A stretch of DNA of 64,000 nucleotides from Protula sp. h YS-2021 (GCA_949752745.1 OX457025.1:48349601-48413600); one strand, 5' to 3'. Counted from the stretch's first letter, positions 35,650 to 47,921 are shown. Notes: generated from the letters alone by a model not told the origin. Translations and numbers: made by a program.

Positions 35650-36675
35650 CTGTTGGTGATCCCGTCCTATTGACCTGATGCTTTGATCTTTGCCCGCTGT
35701 CCGGCGTCCCAAGCTGTCAAACAGTAAAATGATATGCTAAATAAGTTAACTCGGTGTTTTAGCTCTCTCATCAATTTCCAAGTTTCTAACATAAATTTTA
35801 TAAGGTCTTAATTAAGCTATCATGAGCAGAAGAATGGAGGTGAAATTTATCAAAATTATATTGCAGGGGGATATCTCAAAATAAGAACAGCTGTGTGATG
35901 TCGATGGCAAAACAATGCAGATTTGTTCTTTCTCTTCTTGCTTCAGAACGCCGTTTTTAGCGATTTAAAAAACTTACGTGTTGATTGACCCCGCCTAATG
36001 ATGCGATGCCATCTTTGTCGGTTGTCCGGCATCTTTTTTCCGCTATGAAAAAGTAAACAAAAATATGACCATGTATTATTTATTCAATAAAAGAATATCG
36101 ATTTCATTTCTTCCTGTAATATAAGTAGGTATAGAAAATTATTGTCATAAGCGTAGGAAAGCATTTCAAAAGGTTACTGTAATCTTTTATCAGTCTTAAG
36201 GATGCCAAGTCTACAGGGTTGCTTCAGAACGCCAATTTTTAGCGCATTAAAAAACTTACGTGCTGATGGATCCCGCCTAATGATGCAATGCCATCTTTGT
36301 CGGTTGTCCGCCATCTTTCGTCCGCTATGAAAAAGCAAACAAAAATATGACCATGTATTATTTGTTCAGTAAAAGAATATCGATGCCATTTCTTCACGTA
36401 GGATAGGGAGGTATAGGCAACTATTGTCATAAGCGTAGGGAAGCATTTTAAATGGTTACTGTAATCTTTTATAAATCTTAAGGATGCCAAGTTTAGGGGT
36501 CACAGCTGGACAAATTACTGGGTACCATTTGCGAAACATGGTCAATGTGTGCCATTTCTTATGACCTCATGAGTATTTGCTAAGGAAACTTTAAACGGAT
36601 TCTTACGCGTTGATTGGATCGTCCTGATGACCTGATGCTCTCACATTTGGCGGTTGTCCGGCATCTTCTCGCTAG
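35650..36675 (-). other. Class C micro-exons, third higher-order unit
   Basis: Exons at 35650-35713 (64), 35978-36042 (65), 36260-36324 (65) and 36607-36675 (69). The unit of about 1.88 kb is almost identical to the next one. Confidence 0.55.
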
Positions 36676-36997
36676 CTATCACACAAATATATCATGTCCA
36701 TGTAAATTCTACCAATTATAAAGCTACATTTTTATATTTTTATTTTTTTTGTTTTACATTTTTACGTAAATTTAAAGAAGGAAGCGATGAGAATTGTTTC
36801 GAGATTGGCAGCGTTATGTTTTTGTTCACGAAAACACATCTATTTTGCAAGTTTCTTATCAAATTTTAATTTTTATGTGATTTAAATCTTTTATTATTGC
36901 GTTTTAAGCAAGATCTTCAAAACTTTGAACTAAAGCTAGTCGCGAAACGGTGGAGGTTGTGTGTTGATTCAACTGAGCTTCGGGCTAAGGTACGTAC

Positions 36998-37263
36998 GTG
37001 TTGATTGGCCTGCTCCTCTGCCTGCTGCTTGGCTGCCTATTGGTTGCCCTCTGCTTGGCTGTCCACTGCTGTGCTGCCTTTCTGAAACACTACTTAAAAT
37101 GCACATAGTAAATATGATGATAAATGCAAACAAAACCCAACCTGCGCTGTGTTGTCGTCCGCTTGGCTGTCCTCCACTTGACTGTTGCCCGCTTGGCTGT
37201 CCCCCGCTTGGCTGTCCTCCGCTTGACTGTCCTCCGCTTGGCTGTCCTCCGCTTGGCTGTCCT
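36998..37263 (-). CDS. D linker exon (36998-37081) and EDSQA exon (37142-37263)
   Basis: The EDSQA exon is 122 nt and includes variant units GDSQA and GNSQV. The linker has the TAG stop as in the preceding units. Confidence 0.35.
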
Positions 37264-37525
37264 CTTCAAACAAATCAAACTTGATATTTTGTAAAGCCAA
37301 AATCTATCCAATATTAAGTTTACTTCTATTCCAGTGTCTTACAACAGCTGCGAGCACGTTTTAGTTTTTTGGACCACAGTACCTTAAGTATATTACTTAG
37401 GACTAGGTTTAGAGCGGGGATGCAGACGATTGAGGGTTATCGGGGTTAAACAAGGCTGATTCATCTGATTTATTTTTATTCATAATGCTACATTTTTAAT
37501 CCAATAACTGAAAACAGATTCCAAC

Positions 37526-38553
37526 CTGTTGGTGATCCCGTCCTATTGACCTGATGCTTTCATCTTTGCCCGCTGTCCGGCGTCCCAAGCTGTCAAACAG
37601 TAAAATGATATGCTAAATAAGTTAACTCGGTGTTTTAGCTCTCTCATCAATTTCCAAGTTTCTAACATAAATTTTATAAGGTCTTAATTAAGCTATCATG
37701 AGCAGAAGAATGGAGGTGAAATTTATCAAAATTATATTGCAGGGGGATATCTCAAAATAAGAACAGCTGTGTGATGTCGATGGCAAAACAATGCAGATTT
37801 GTTCTTTCTCTTCTTGCTTCAGAACGCCGTTTTTAGCGATTTAAAAAACTTACACGTGTTGATTGACCCCGCCTAATGATGCGATGCCATCTTTGTCGGT
37901 TGTCCGGCATCTTTTTTCCGCTATGAAAAAGTAAACAAAAATATGACCATGTATTATTTATTCAATAAAAGAATATCGATTTCATTTCTTCCTGTAATAT
38001 AAGTAGGTATAGAAAATTATTGTCATAAGCGTAGGAAAGCATTTCAAAAGGTTACTGTAATCTTTTATCAGTCTTAAGGATGCCAAGTCTACAGGGTTGC
38101 TTCAGAACGCCAATTTTTAGCGCATTAAAAAACTTACGTGCTGATGGATCCCGCCTAATGATGCAATGCCATCTTTGTCGGTTGTCCGCCATCTTTCGTC
38201 CGCTATGAAAAAGCAAACAAAAATATGACCATGTATTATTTGTTCAGTAAAAGAATATCGATGCCATTTCTTCACGTAGGATAAGGAGGTATAGGCAACT
38301 ATTGTCATAAGCGTAGGGAAGCATTTTAAATGGTTACTGTAATCTTTTATAAATCTTAAGGATGACAAGTTTAGGGGTCACAGCTGGACAAATTACTGGG
38401 TACCATTTGCGAAACATGGTCAATGTGTGCCATTTCTTATGACCTCATGAGTATTTGCTAAGGAAACTTTAAACGGATTCTTACGCGTTGATTGGATCGT
38501 CCTGATGACCTGATGCTCTCACATTTGGCGGTTGTCCGGCATCTTCTCGCTAG
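37526..38553 (-). other. Class C micro-exons, fourth higher-order unit
   Basis: Exons at 37526-37589 (64), 37856-37920 (65), 38138-38202 (65) and 38485-38553 (69). At 37854 an inserted AC gives 'cacgtgtaagt', so two overlapping donors (GTGTAAG and GTAAGT) would change exon length by two. Apart from such small changes the sequence copies the third unit. Confidence 0.55.
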
Positions 38554-38875
38554 CTATCACACAAATATATCATGTCCATGTAAATTCTACCAATTATAAA
38601 GCTACATTTTTATATTTTTATTTTTTTTGTTTTACATTTTTACGTAAATTTAAAGAAGGAAGCGATGAGAATTGTTTCGAGATTGGCAGCGTTATGTTTT
38701 TGTTCACGAAAACACATCTATTTTGCAAGTTTCTTATCAAATTTTAATTTTTATGTGATTTAAATCTTTTATTATTGCGATTTAGGCAAGATCTTCAAAA
38801 CTTTGAACTAAAGCTAGTCGCGAAACGGTGGAGGTTGTGTGTTGATTCAACTGAGCTTCGGGCTAAGGTACGTAC

Positions 38876-39156
38876 GTGTTGATTGGCCTGCTCCTCTGCC
38901 TGCTGCTTGGCTGCCTATTGGTTGCCCTCTGCTTGGCTGTCCACTGCTGTGCTGCCTTTCTGAAACACTACTTAAAATGCACATAGTAAATATGATGATA
39001 AATGCAAACAAAACCCAACCTGCGCTGTGTTGTCGTCCGCTTGGCTGTCCTCCACTTGACTGTTGCCCGCTTGGCTGTCCCCCGCTTGGCTGTCCTCCGC
39101 TTGACTGTCCTCCGCTTGGCTGTCCTCCGCTTGGCTGTCCTCCGCTTGGCTGTCCT
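38876..39156 (-). CDS. D linker exon (38876-38959) and EDSQA exon (39020-39156)
   Basis: The EDSQA exon is 137 nt, one pentapeptide longer than in the third unit. This is the main difference between the two otherwise nearly identical units. Confidence 0.35.
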
Positions 39157-39418
39157 CTTCAAACAAATCAAACTTGATATTTTGTAAAGCCAAAATCTAT
39201 CCAATATTAAGTTTACTTCTATTCCAGTGTCTCACAACAGCTGCGAGCACGTTTTAGTTTTTTGGACCACAGTACCTTAAGTATATTACTTAGGACTAGG
39301 TTTAGAGCGGGGATGCAGACGATTGAGGGTTATCGGGGTTAAACAAGGCTGATTCATCTGATTTATTTTTATTCATAATGCTACATTTTTAATCCAATAA
39401 CTGAAAACAGATTCCAAC

Positions 39419-40162
39419 CTGTTGGTGATCCCGTCCTATTGACCTGATGCTTTCATCTTTGCCCGCTGTCCGGCGTCCCAAGCTGTCAAACAGTAAAATG
39501 ATATGCTAAATAAGTTAACTCGGTGTTTTAGCTCTCTCATCAATTTCCAAGTTTCTAACATAAATTTTATAAGGTCTTAATTAAGCTATCATGAGCAGAA
39601 GAATGGAGGTGAAATTTATCAAAATTATATTGCAGGGGGATATCTCAAAATAAGAACAGCTGTGTGATGTCGATGGCAAAACAATGCAGATTTGTTCTTT
39701 CTCTTCTTGCTTCAGAACGCCGTTTTTAGCGATTTGAAAAACTTACCTGCTGATGGACCCCGCCTAATGATGCGATGCCATCTTTGTCGGTTGTCCGGCA
39801 TCTTTTGTCCGCTATCAAAAAGCAAACAAAAATATGACCATGTATTATTTGTTCAGTAAAAGAATATCGATTTCATTTCTTTCTGTAGGATAAGTAGGTA
39901 TAGAAAATTATTGTCATAAGCGTAGGAAAGCATTTCAAAAGGTTACTGTAATCTTTTATCAGTCTTAAGGATGCCAAGTTTAGGGGTCACAGCTGGACAA
40001 ATTACTGGGTACCATTTGCGAAACATGGTCAATGTGTGCCATTTCTTATGACCTCATGAGTATTTGCTAAGGAAACTTTAAACAGAATCTTACGCGTTGA
40101 TTGGATCGTCCTGATGACCTGATGCTCTCACATTTGGCGGTTGTCCGGCATCTTCTCGCTAG
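39419..40162 (-). other. Class C micro-exons, fifth higher-order unit
   Basis: Exons at 39419-39482 (64), 39747-39811 (65) and 40094-40162 (69). One 65-nt exon is missing compared with units three and four, so the step to the next D exon is about 1.6 kb instead of 1.88 kb. Confidence 0.55.
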
Positions 40163-40485
40163 CTATCACACAAATATATCATGTCCGTGTTAATTCTACC
40201 AATTAAAAAGCTACATTTTTATATTTTTATTTTTTTTTGTTTTACATTTTTACGTAAATTTAAAGAAGGAAGCGATGAGAATTGTTTCGAGATTGGCAGC
40301 GTTATGTTTTTGTTCACGAAAACACATCTATTTTGCAAGTTTCTTATCAAATTTTAATTTTTACGTGATTTAAATCTTTTATTATTGCGTTTTAAGCAAG
40401 ATCTTCAAAACTTTGAACTAAAGCTAGTCGCGAAACGGTGGAGGTTTTGTGTTGATTCAACTGAGCTTCGGGCTAAGGTACGTAC

Positions 40486-40753
40486 GTGTTGATTGGCCTG
40501 TCGGAATGTCCTGCTCCTCTGCCCTCTGCTTGGTTGTCCACTGCTGTGCTGCCTTTCTGAAACACTACTTAAAATGCTTATAATTAATATGATGATAAAT
40601 GTAAACAAAACCCAACCTGCGCTGTGTTGTCGTCCGCTTGGCTGTCCTCCGCTTGACTGTTGCCCGCTTGGCTGTCCCCCCCTTGGCTGTCCTCCGCTTG
40701 GCTGTCCTCCGCTTGGCTGTCCTCCGCTTGGCTGTCCTCCGCTTGGCTGTCCT
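40486..40753 (-). CDS. D linker exon (40486-40556) and EDSQA exon (40617-40753)
   Basis: This 71-nt linker lacks the TAG stop. The joined frame runs through [20 protein letters not shown] and AGHSDRPIN to the donor in phase 2. In that phase the following exon (40094-40162) begins with TAG. It is the best case for a coding D pair, but still a short one. Confidence 0.4.
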
Positions 40754-41015
40754 CTTCAAACAAATCAAACTTGATATTTTGTCCAGCCAAAATCTATCCA
40801 ATATCAAGTTTACTTCTATTCCAGTGTCTTAAAACAGCTACGAGGACGTTTTAGTTTTTTGGACCACAGTTCCTTAAGTATATTACTTAAGACTAGGTTT
40901 AGAGCGGGGATGTAGACGATTGATGGTTATCGGGGTTAAACAAGGCTTATTCATCTGATTTATTTTTATTCACAACGCTACATTTTTAATCCAATAACTG
41001 GAAACAGATTCCAAC

Positions 41016-42047
41016 CTGTTGGTGATCCCGTCCTATTGGACCGATGCTTTCATCTTTGCCCGCTGTCCGGCGTCCCAAGCTGTCAAACAGTAAAATGATA
41101 CGTTAAATAAGTTAACTCGGTGTTTTAGCTCTCTCATCAATTTCCAAGTTTCTAACATAAATTTTATAAGATCTTAATAAAACTATCATGAGTAGAAGAA
41201 TGGAGGTGAAATTTATCAAAATTCAATGTGTGCCATTTCTTATGTCAAAATGAGTATTAGCTAAGGAAACGTTAAATGGATTCTTACGCGTTGATTGGCT
41301 CGTCCTGATGACCCGATGCTCTCATATTTGGCGGTTGTCCGGTATCTTCTCGCTAGCTATCACACAAATATACCATGTCCGTGTTAATTCTGACAATCAA
41401 AAACCTACATTTTTATATTTTTATATTTTTATTTTATTTTATTTTATATCCTTTTTCATTTTTGTTTTACCTTTTTACGAAGAAAGCGATTAGAATTGTT
41501 TCGAGATTGGCAGCAATAGCCAAAGATAAATTCCCTTGGGCGACAGGGGACAGGAATGCCGGGATAAATCAACAAGGCTGATTAGTTTGATTTTTTCCCA
41601 CCCATAATGCCAAATTTGTGAAACCAATAAAAACAATTTTTCACCTGTTGGTGGACTCGTCCTAATCACCCAATGACGTCATCTTCACACGCTGTCCGGC
41701 GTCTTGCCCCGCGCTTTAAACAGTAAAGTGATGTTTTGTCAAACGAAACCCTCTAATTTTTTTTTTTGCGAAGTTCAAGCAAGTTTGAAAATTAGTTTAT
41801 CGTAAGGTAAGGAACTTTCACACCTGGGGGGGGGGGGGTGCGGGTGGAGGGGGCAAACTGGTCAGATTTATTATTTCGGTGAAGGTCGAAAAGCCCAGGA
41901 CAACTGCCTGGTGTCACTGATAGAAAATATCCATTCATAATACTTTTTTGGTTTCAGAATAGAGAATTGTTATCGAAATGGAAAACTTACGCGATTGTGC
42001 AGTCCTAATGAAACTAGTCCATCTTTGAAAGCTGCTCTTCTGGCGAC
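41016..42047 (-). other. Class C micro-exons upstream of the higher-order units
   Basis: Exons at 41016-41079 (64), 41288-41356 (69), 41645-41713 (69, donor GTGAAA) and 41991-42047 (57). The 41645-41713 exon joins 'acgccggacagcg' (C) and 'gaagatgacgtca' (A), linking the two exon classes. Confidence 0.5.
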
Positions 42048-42321
42048 CTATAAAATATATGCAAGGGTTAAATATTTGCCAATCTAGAACTCCTCAATAA
42101 TTAGGTTCATTTTATTTTCATGTTAGTTAAGAAGGTTCTTGAAATTTCTTGTCATAAGCGTGGGAAGCTTTTAATACGAGGCGCCACAGCTGATCAGCTA
42201 TGTTACTCGGGTTGAAGAGGCGACCGATGGGGTATCGGTGCAAAAGCAAAGAGCCATTGGCATATTTGCTGGAGCCTAAGAATGATAAATTTGTTCAATA
42301 ACATTAAAATAGAGTATGGAC

Positions 42322-43266
42322 ATCCCGCCATAATGCCAACTCGTCATACTCCCCTATACCAACTCGCCATAAATCAAGCCGCCATAATTTCCGACATGCT
42401 TACCAACTCGCCACAGGTCTTGTCATCTCGCCATACTTTTCAAATGCCCTTTCGGCCTTATATATATGTTGGTTATTACCGAAAAATGGTGTGTAAAATA
42501 CAAGAACTAAACAGTGTTTGTGCACAAGGACAATATTTACTACCGAAAAGGGGTGTTTAACTGAGAACTACAAGTCACTTAACTCAAATCAACCATGTCG
42601 TTTTCATAGTAATCAGATTTGTTGAATTGATTTAAAGACCAAAAATTTACTCCTTTTATACAGGAAAATTGCACTGTGTCGCAGTGTGATTGGTCTGTCG
42701 GGTTACCCAGTGACAGAGATCTCCCTTCATTTTACTACTCTCATTGGTTAACTATGACCATGAATAATAGCAATCTGTCCCATTAACACTCCCATTACAA
42801 TTTAACTTAAAAAATAATTGAAATCTCTCCCATTAACACTCAATTGCAATTTCATTTCAAAAATAATTGCATTATCTCCCACTACCACTCCATTGCAATA
42901 TAACTTAAAAAATAACTGCATTCTTTAACATTAACACTCAATTCAATTTCATTAAAAATTGCAATATCTACCGTTAACATTCCATTGCAATTTAATTTAA
43001 AAAATAACTGCAATCTCTCCATTACAATCAATTGTTGCTAAACTTCAAATGGTGTGTAAAATTGAAGCAAAAAAAAAAAAAAACGAAGAAAAAAAAACAA
43101 AAAAAAAAAAATTAAGTTAAACATACATAAAAATGAAAGCATGAAATTACATAAAAATGGTGTGTAAAATGTAATCAAAAAAAATATGGCGAGTTGGTAT
43201 AAAAGTATGGCGAGCTGGTATAAAAAATATGGCGAGTTGGATTCCAAGTTGGATTTATGGCGCGAT
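42322..43266. mobile_element. Palindromic MITE-like element with TGGCGAGTTGG repeats
   Basis: The left end carries 'atcccgccataatgccaac' and several 'caactcgcca' copies; the right end carries the inverted counterparts ('tatggcgagttggtataaaa', 'ttatggcgcgat'). Between them are a 'ggtgtgtaaaat' motif near each end and about six copies of a roughly 52-bp unit around 'ctcccattaacactc' (42775-43025). There is an A-rich tract at 43070-43110. No coding frame. Superfamily not assigned. Confidence 0.5.
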
Positions 43267-43302
43267 AAATCTGACCTGACCCCCATTAAAATATATTCTT
43301 AC

Positions 43303-43362
43303 GTGTTCTACGTCCATCCTACTGACACATTGCCATCTTTCTCGACTGCATCTTCTCGCGAG
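43303..43362 (-). other. Class C micro-exon, 60 nt
   Basis: Acceptor 'ttctttgtag', donor GTAAGA, core 'gcgagaagatgcagtcgag'. Sits immediately beside the palindromic element. Confidence 0.45.
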
Positions 43363-43565
43363 CTACAAAGAATAAAGCATATCCGCGTTATTTTTGTCAG
43401 TGAAAAGCCATCTATTATGCAAGTTTCCTTTCAAATAGAGTTTTTCCCGTAATTTAAAAGGCTAGGTTATTATTGCATTTTGGCGTTGGCGTTAACTAAA
43501 ACTGCTCAGAAAAGGATGCCGGTTGTGTCGATTGAGCTACATTTGTTTCGGGAAAAGGGACTTAC

Positions 43566-43739
43566 ATGTTGATTGGCTCTTCTGCTTGGCTGTCCGCTGC
43601 CTGGCTGCCCGCTGCTTGGCTGCCCGCTGCCTGGCTGCCCGCTGCCTGGTTGTCCGCTGCCTGGCTGTCCGCTGCCTGGCTGTCCGCTGCTTGGCTGTCC
43701 ACTGCTTGGCTGCCCGCTGCTTGGCTGTCCACTGTTGTC
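43566..43739 (-). CDS. Candidate ADSQA-repeat exon
   Basis: 174 nt of 15-nt units with consensus 'gcagcggacagccaa' (AADSQ / AAGSQ), a subfamily distinct from the GGA-rich EDSQA units. Acceptor 'gtgtttacag', donor GTAAGTCCC. Reads cleanly in three minus frames; coding not proven. Confidence 0.35.
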
Positions 43740-43870
43740 CTGTAAACACTACTAAAAAGAACAACATAATTAATATGATGGCAATACAAACAAAACCCGA
43801 ACCGAACCGAAACCCGGAATGGAATACGTCAATATTCACGATTTAAAAAAAAAGGACAATAAAATTTGAC

Positions 43871-44108
43871 TTATCGCTGTCCACTGCTTGGCTGTCCTCC
43901 GCTTGGCTGTCCTCTGCTTGGCTGTCCTCTGCTTGGCTGTCCTCCGCTTGGCTGTCCTCCGCTTGGCTGTCCTCCGCTTGGCTGTCCTCCGCTTGGCTGT
44001 CCTCTGCTTGGCTGTCCTCTGCTTGGCTGTCCTCCGCTTGACTGTTGCCCGCTTGGCTGTCCCCCGCTTGGCTGTCCTCCGCTTGGCTGTCCTCCGCTTG
44101 GCTGTCCT
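43871..44108 (-). CDS. Longest EDSQA-repeat exon (238 nt)
   Basis: About fifteen EDSQA-type units (one GDSQA, one GNSQA) preceded by the FDLFEE/CNLFEE leader and ending QAVDSDK. The donor is a weak GTCAAA within 'gataagtcaaat'; read through, the frame stops shortly after at DSDKSNFIVLFF. Acidic, Ser/Gln-rich, probably disordered if made. Confidence 0.4.
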
Positions 44109-44383
44109 CTTCAAACAAATTACATTTGATAATTTTATCAAGCCAAAAACTACCGGTTTCTTATAAAGATTAAGAAGTTACAGGGAAATTCGTACAACTG
44201 GCCAGAGATGGAGAACATTTCAGCGTTTGGGGCCATGGCTGGTTATATACATTACTTGGGCTAGGTTTTCGGTGGGGGGGGGGGGGGCAGACGATTGAGG
44301 GTTATACGGTTAAACAATGTTGATTACCTAATTTTTATTCATAATGCTACATATGTTAATCCAATAAACGTGAACAGTCTTAC

Positions 44384-45573
44384 CTGTTGTTGAGCTCGTC
44401 CTATTGACCCGATGCTTTCTTCTTTGTCCGCTGTCCGCCTCCAACCTGTCAAATAAACGTTTTGTTGAATAAGAAAACTGTTTAGCCTTCCCTTTTTAGC
44501 ACTTTTCACCAAGTTTCTCACACAGTTTTGAAAACTCTTGATTTGTTTATCGTGAGTAGGAGAATGTTGCTCCAATACAGGCGAAATTTGTTAAAAATAA
44601 TATATCGAAGGGAGATATCGAAAGCCGAGAACAGCTGCGTGATGTCGATAGCAAAGCAATGCCAGTTCGTTCTACTTTTCTTGCTTGAGAATGCTGAATT
44701 TTTAGCGATTTACAAACCTACCTGTTGATGGACCCGGCCTAGTGATGCGATGCCACCTTTGTCGGCTGTCCAGCATCTTCTCCCGAGCTATAGAAAAAGC
44801 AAACAAACATTACGTGTATTTTTTGCTAAGTAAAACAAGAACATAAATTATATAATTTCAACTTCCTAAATATTTTTATTTGATGTTTTGTTAAAAAAAC
44901 TGTAAAGTTTTTTGCGAAGTTTCTCACCAAGCTTTAAAAGTTCTTGACCTGTTTATTGTGAGCGTAAGAATGTTTCAGCAATGAATGTGAAATCGTCAAA
45001 AAATATATCGCTGGGGATATCGAAAGCCGGGAACAGCTGTATGATGTCGATGGCAAAGCAATTCCAATTCGTTCTACTTTCTCTTCTTGCTTCAGAAGGC
45101 TGATTTTTTAAACAAGACTTACCTGTTGATGGACCCCGTCCAATGATCCGATGCCATCTTTGTCGGCTGTTTGGCATCTTCTAGCCAGCTATCAAAAAGG
45201 AAGCAAAATATGACCGTGTTTCTATCTGTTCAATGAAAGAATATTATTAAGTTCATTTCTTCACGTAGGTTAAAGAGGTACGGAAAAGGTCTTGTCATAA
45301 GCGTAGGAAAGCATTTACAAAAGTTATTCTAGTTTTTTATCATTCTTACGAATGCCGATATGAGGGCAGGTCTAGATAAACTATCACTTGTGACGAGAGC
45401 GTGCAAATGACGCGATGCCGCATGCAAAACAAAGTCCATTTATCTCATTTGTCATGGCCTCGTAAGTCGCTTTTTGGTGAAGAAATGTTAAAAATAGATT
45501 CTTACGCGTTGATTGGCTCATCTTGGTGACCCGATGCTCTATCTTTGGCGGTTGTCCGGCGTCTTCTCCCGAC
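44384..45573 (-). other. Class C micro-exons
   Basis: Exons at 44384-44445 (62), 44722-44787 (66), 45123-45188 (66) and 45506-45573 (68). In one frame 44384-44445 reads WRRTADKEESIGSIGRA and is open to a phase 0 end. 45123-45188 reads LEDAKQPTKMASDHWTGS in phase 2. Different copies are therefore open in different frames. Confidence 0.5.
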
Positions 45574-45976
45574 CTATTAAAAAGCAAACATAAACATGTG
45601 TGTTATTTTTTGTTCAGTAAAAGAACATCAATTATATTATTTTATTTTGAATATTTTTGCTTCATTTTTGTTAAATACTAAAGTCGTTTATCTTTCTGCT
45701 TTTAGCAATTTTTGCCGAGTTTCTCGCATAAACTTTAAAGAGGTCTTGATTTGTTTATGGTGAACAGAAGAATGTTTCACCAATTGAGGCGAAATTAGTG
45801 AAAACGCGTGTATTGTGCAAGTTTCAAACTTTTCCCTGTGGTTTAAAGCGCTAATACTTAAAGCGCTAATACTTTTTTTTTTGGCAATGCCTTCAGCATG
45901 GTGAACTAAAACTGGTCCAGGACAGGGTAGTGGTAGTGTCGGTTGAGCTAAGTTGGTTTCGAGATAAGGGACGTAC

Positions 45977-46077
45977 GTGTTGATTGGCTTGTCGAAATGT
46001 TCTGCTTCTCTGTCCGCTGCTTGGCTGTCCGCTGCTTGGCTGTCCGCTGCTTGGCTGTCCGCTGCTGTCCTGTCTTT
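45977..46077 (-). CDS. Candidate ADSQA linker exon
   Basis: 101 nt, acceptor 'gtgtttcag', donor GTACGTCCC. Reads KDRTAADSQAADSQ then DREAEHFDKPIN to a phase 2 end without a stop. The PIN-like end matches SDRPIN of 40486-40556. Confidence 0.4.
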
Positions 46078-46218
46078 CTGAAACACTACTAAAAAGAACA
46101 ACGAAATAAATATGATGATAATGTAAACAAAACCCGAACCGAACCAGGAAAAAACCCCAAACCCGGAATGGAATACGTCAATATTCACGATTTAAAAAAA
46201 GAACATTTAAAATTTCAC

Positions 46219-46527
46219 TTATCGCTGTCCACCGCTTGGCTGTCCTCCACTTGGCTGTCCACTGCTTGGCTGTCCTCCGCTTGGCTGTCCTCCGCTTGGC
46301 TGTCCTCCACTTGGCTGTCCACTGCTTGGCTGTCCACTGCTGTGTTGTCTTTCTGAAACACTATTAAAATAAAGAACACAATATAATGCAATATAATATA
46401 ACGTAAAGAAAAACCCGAACCTGCGCTCTGCTGCCGTCCGCTTGGCTGCTCCCTGCTTGGCTGTCCCCTGCTTGGCTGTCCCCTGCTTGGCTGTCCCTTG
46501 CTTGGCTGTGGTCTGCTTGGCTGTCCT
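46219..46527 (-). CDS. Two candidate repeat exons (46219-46352, 46421-46527)
   Basis: 46421-46527 reads [15 protein letters not shown] then four GDSQA/GSSQA units and ends DGSRAQ before GTTCGGG. 46219-46352 then starts KDNTAVDSQA in phase 0, so the frame is continuous across the junction, and runs to VDSDK. Its donor is GTGAAA; without splicing the next codon is TGA. Confidence 0.4.
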   Translation of the reverse strand, partial: RTAKQTTAKQGTAKQGTAKQGTAKQGAAKRTAAERRFGFFFTLYYIALYCVLYFNSVSERQHSSGQPSSGQPSGGQPSGGQPSGGQPSSGQPSGGQPSGGQR

Positions 46528-46736
46528 CTTCAAACAAATCAAATTTGATATTTTTGTCAAGCCAAGAACTAGTCATTATTAATGTTTTCCTATATTCTAG
46601 TTTCTTATATTATTAATAAGTTCTTACAATAGTTGAAGTTCGAAGTTGAAGGGTTACTGGAGTTAAAATGGATTCATCCGATTTTTTCATTCATAATGCA
46701 ATATTTGTAAACTAAACAAACGAAAACGATCCTTAC

Positions 46737-47921
46737 CTGTTGGTGAGCTCGTCCTGTTGATCAGATGCTTTCATCTTTGTCCGCTTTCCGCCTCCAACCT
46801 GTCAAATAATAAAACGATGCTTTGTTAAAAAATTCTGTGCTTAGCTTTCCAATTTGATCAGTTTTCACCAAGTTTCTGACGTAACTTTAAAAGATCTTGA
46901 TTCGTTTATCGTGAGTACAAGTTTCAGCAACGGAGCCGAAATTGGTCAAAAAATATATCGGAGGGGGATATCGAAAGCCGAGAACAGCTGTATGATGTCG
47001 GTTGCAAAACAGTGCCAGTTCTTTCTTTCTTTTCTTGCTTCAGAATGCTGAATTTTTAGCGATTTACAAACCTACCTGTTGATGGACCCGGCCTAGTGAC
47101 GCGTGCCACCTTTGTCGGCTGTCCAGCATCTTCTCCCGAGCTATAGAAAAAGCAAACAAACATTACGTGTTCTTTTTTGTTAAGTAAAACAAGAACATAA
47201 ATTATATAATTTCACCTTCCTAACTATTTTTATTTGATGTGTTGTTAAATAAAAAACTGTAAAGTTTTTTCTTTTGACAATTTTTTGCGAAGTTTCCAAC
47301 CTAGCTTTAAACGTTCTTGACATGTTTATTGTGAGCGTAAGAATGTTTCAGCAATGAATGTGAAATTGATCAAAAATAAATCGGAGGGGGGCATCGAAAG
47401 CCGACAACATCTGTGTGATTCTACTTTCTCTTCTTGCTTCAGAATGCTGATTTTTTTTAAAAAGACTTACGTGTTGATGGACCCCGTCCAATGATCCGAT
47501 GCCATCTTTGTCGGCTGTTTGGCATCTTCTAGCCAGCTATCAAAAAGGAAGCAAAATATGACCGTGTTTCTATCTGTTCAATGAAAGAATATTAATAAGT
47601 TCATTTCTTCACGTAGGTTCAAGAGGTACGGAAAAGGTCTTGTCATAAGCGTAGGAAAGCATTTACAAAAGTTATTCTAGTTTTTTATCATTCTTACGAA
47701 TGCCGATATGAGGGCAGGTCTAGATAAACTATCACTTGTGACGAGAGCGTGCAAGTGACGCGATGCCGCATTCAAAACAAGGCCAATTTCTCTCATTTGT
47801 CATGGCCTCGTAAGTCGCTTTTTGGTGAAGAAATGTTAAAAATAGATTCGTACGCGTTGATTGGCTCATCTTGGTGATCCGATGCTCCATCTTTGGCGGT
47901 TGTTCGGCGTCTTCTCCCGAC
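46737..47921 (-). other. Class C micro-exons, duplicate of 44.4-45.6 kb
   Basis: Exons at 46737-46798 (62), 47076-47140 (65), 47471-47536 (66) and 47854-47921 (68), about 2.34 kb from their partners. 47076-47140 has lost one base relative to 44722-44787, shifting the frame. 46737-46798 has a TGA in the frame that is open in its partner. Confidence 0.5.
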
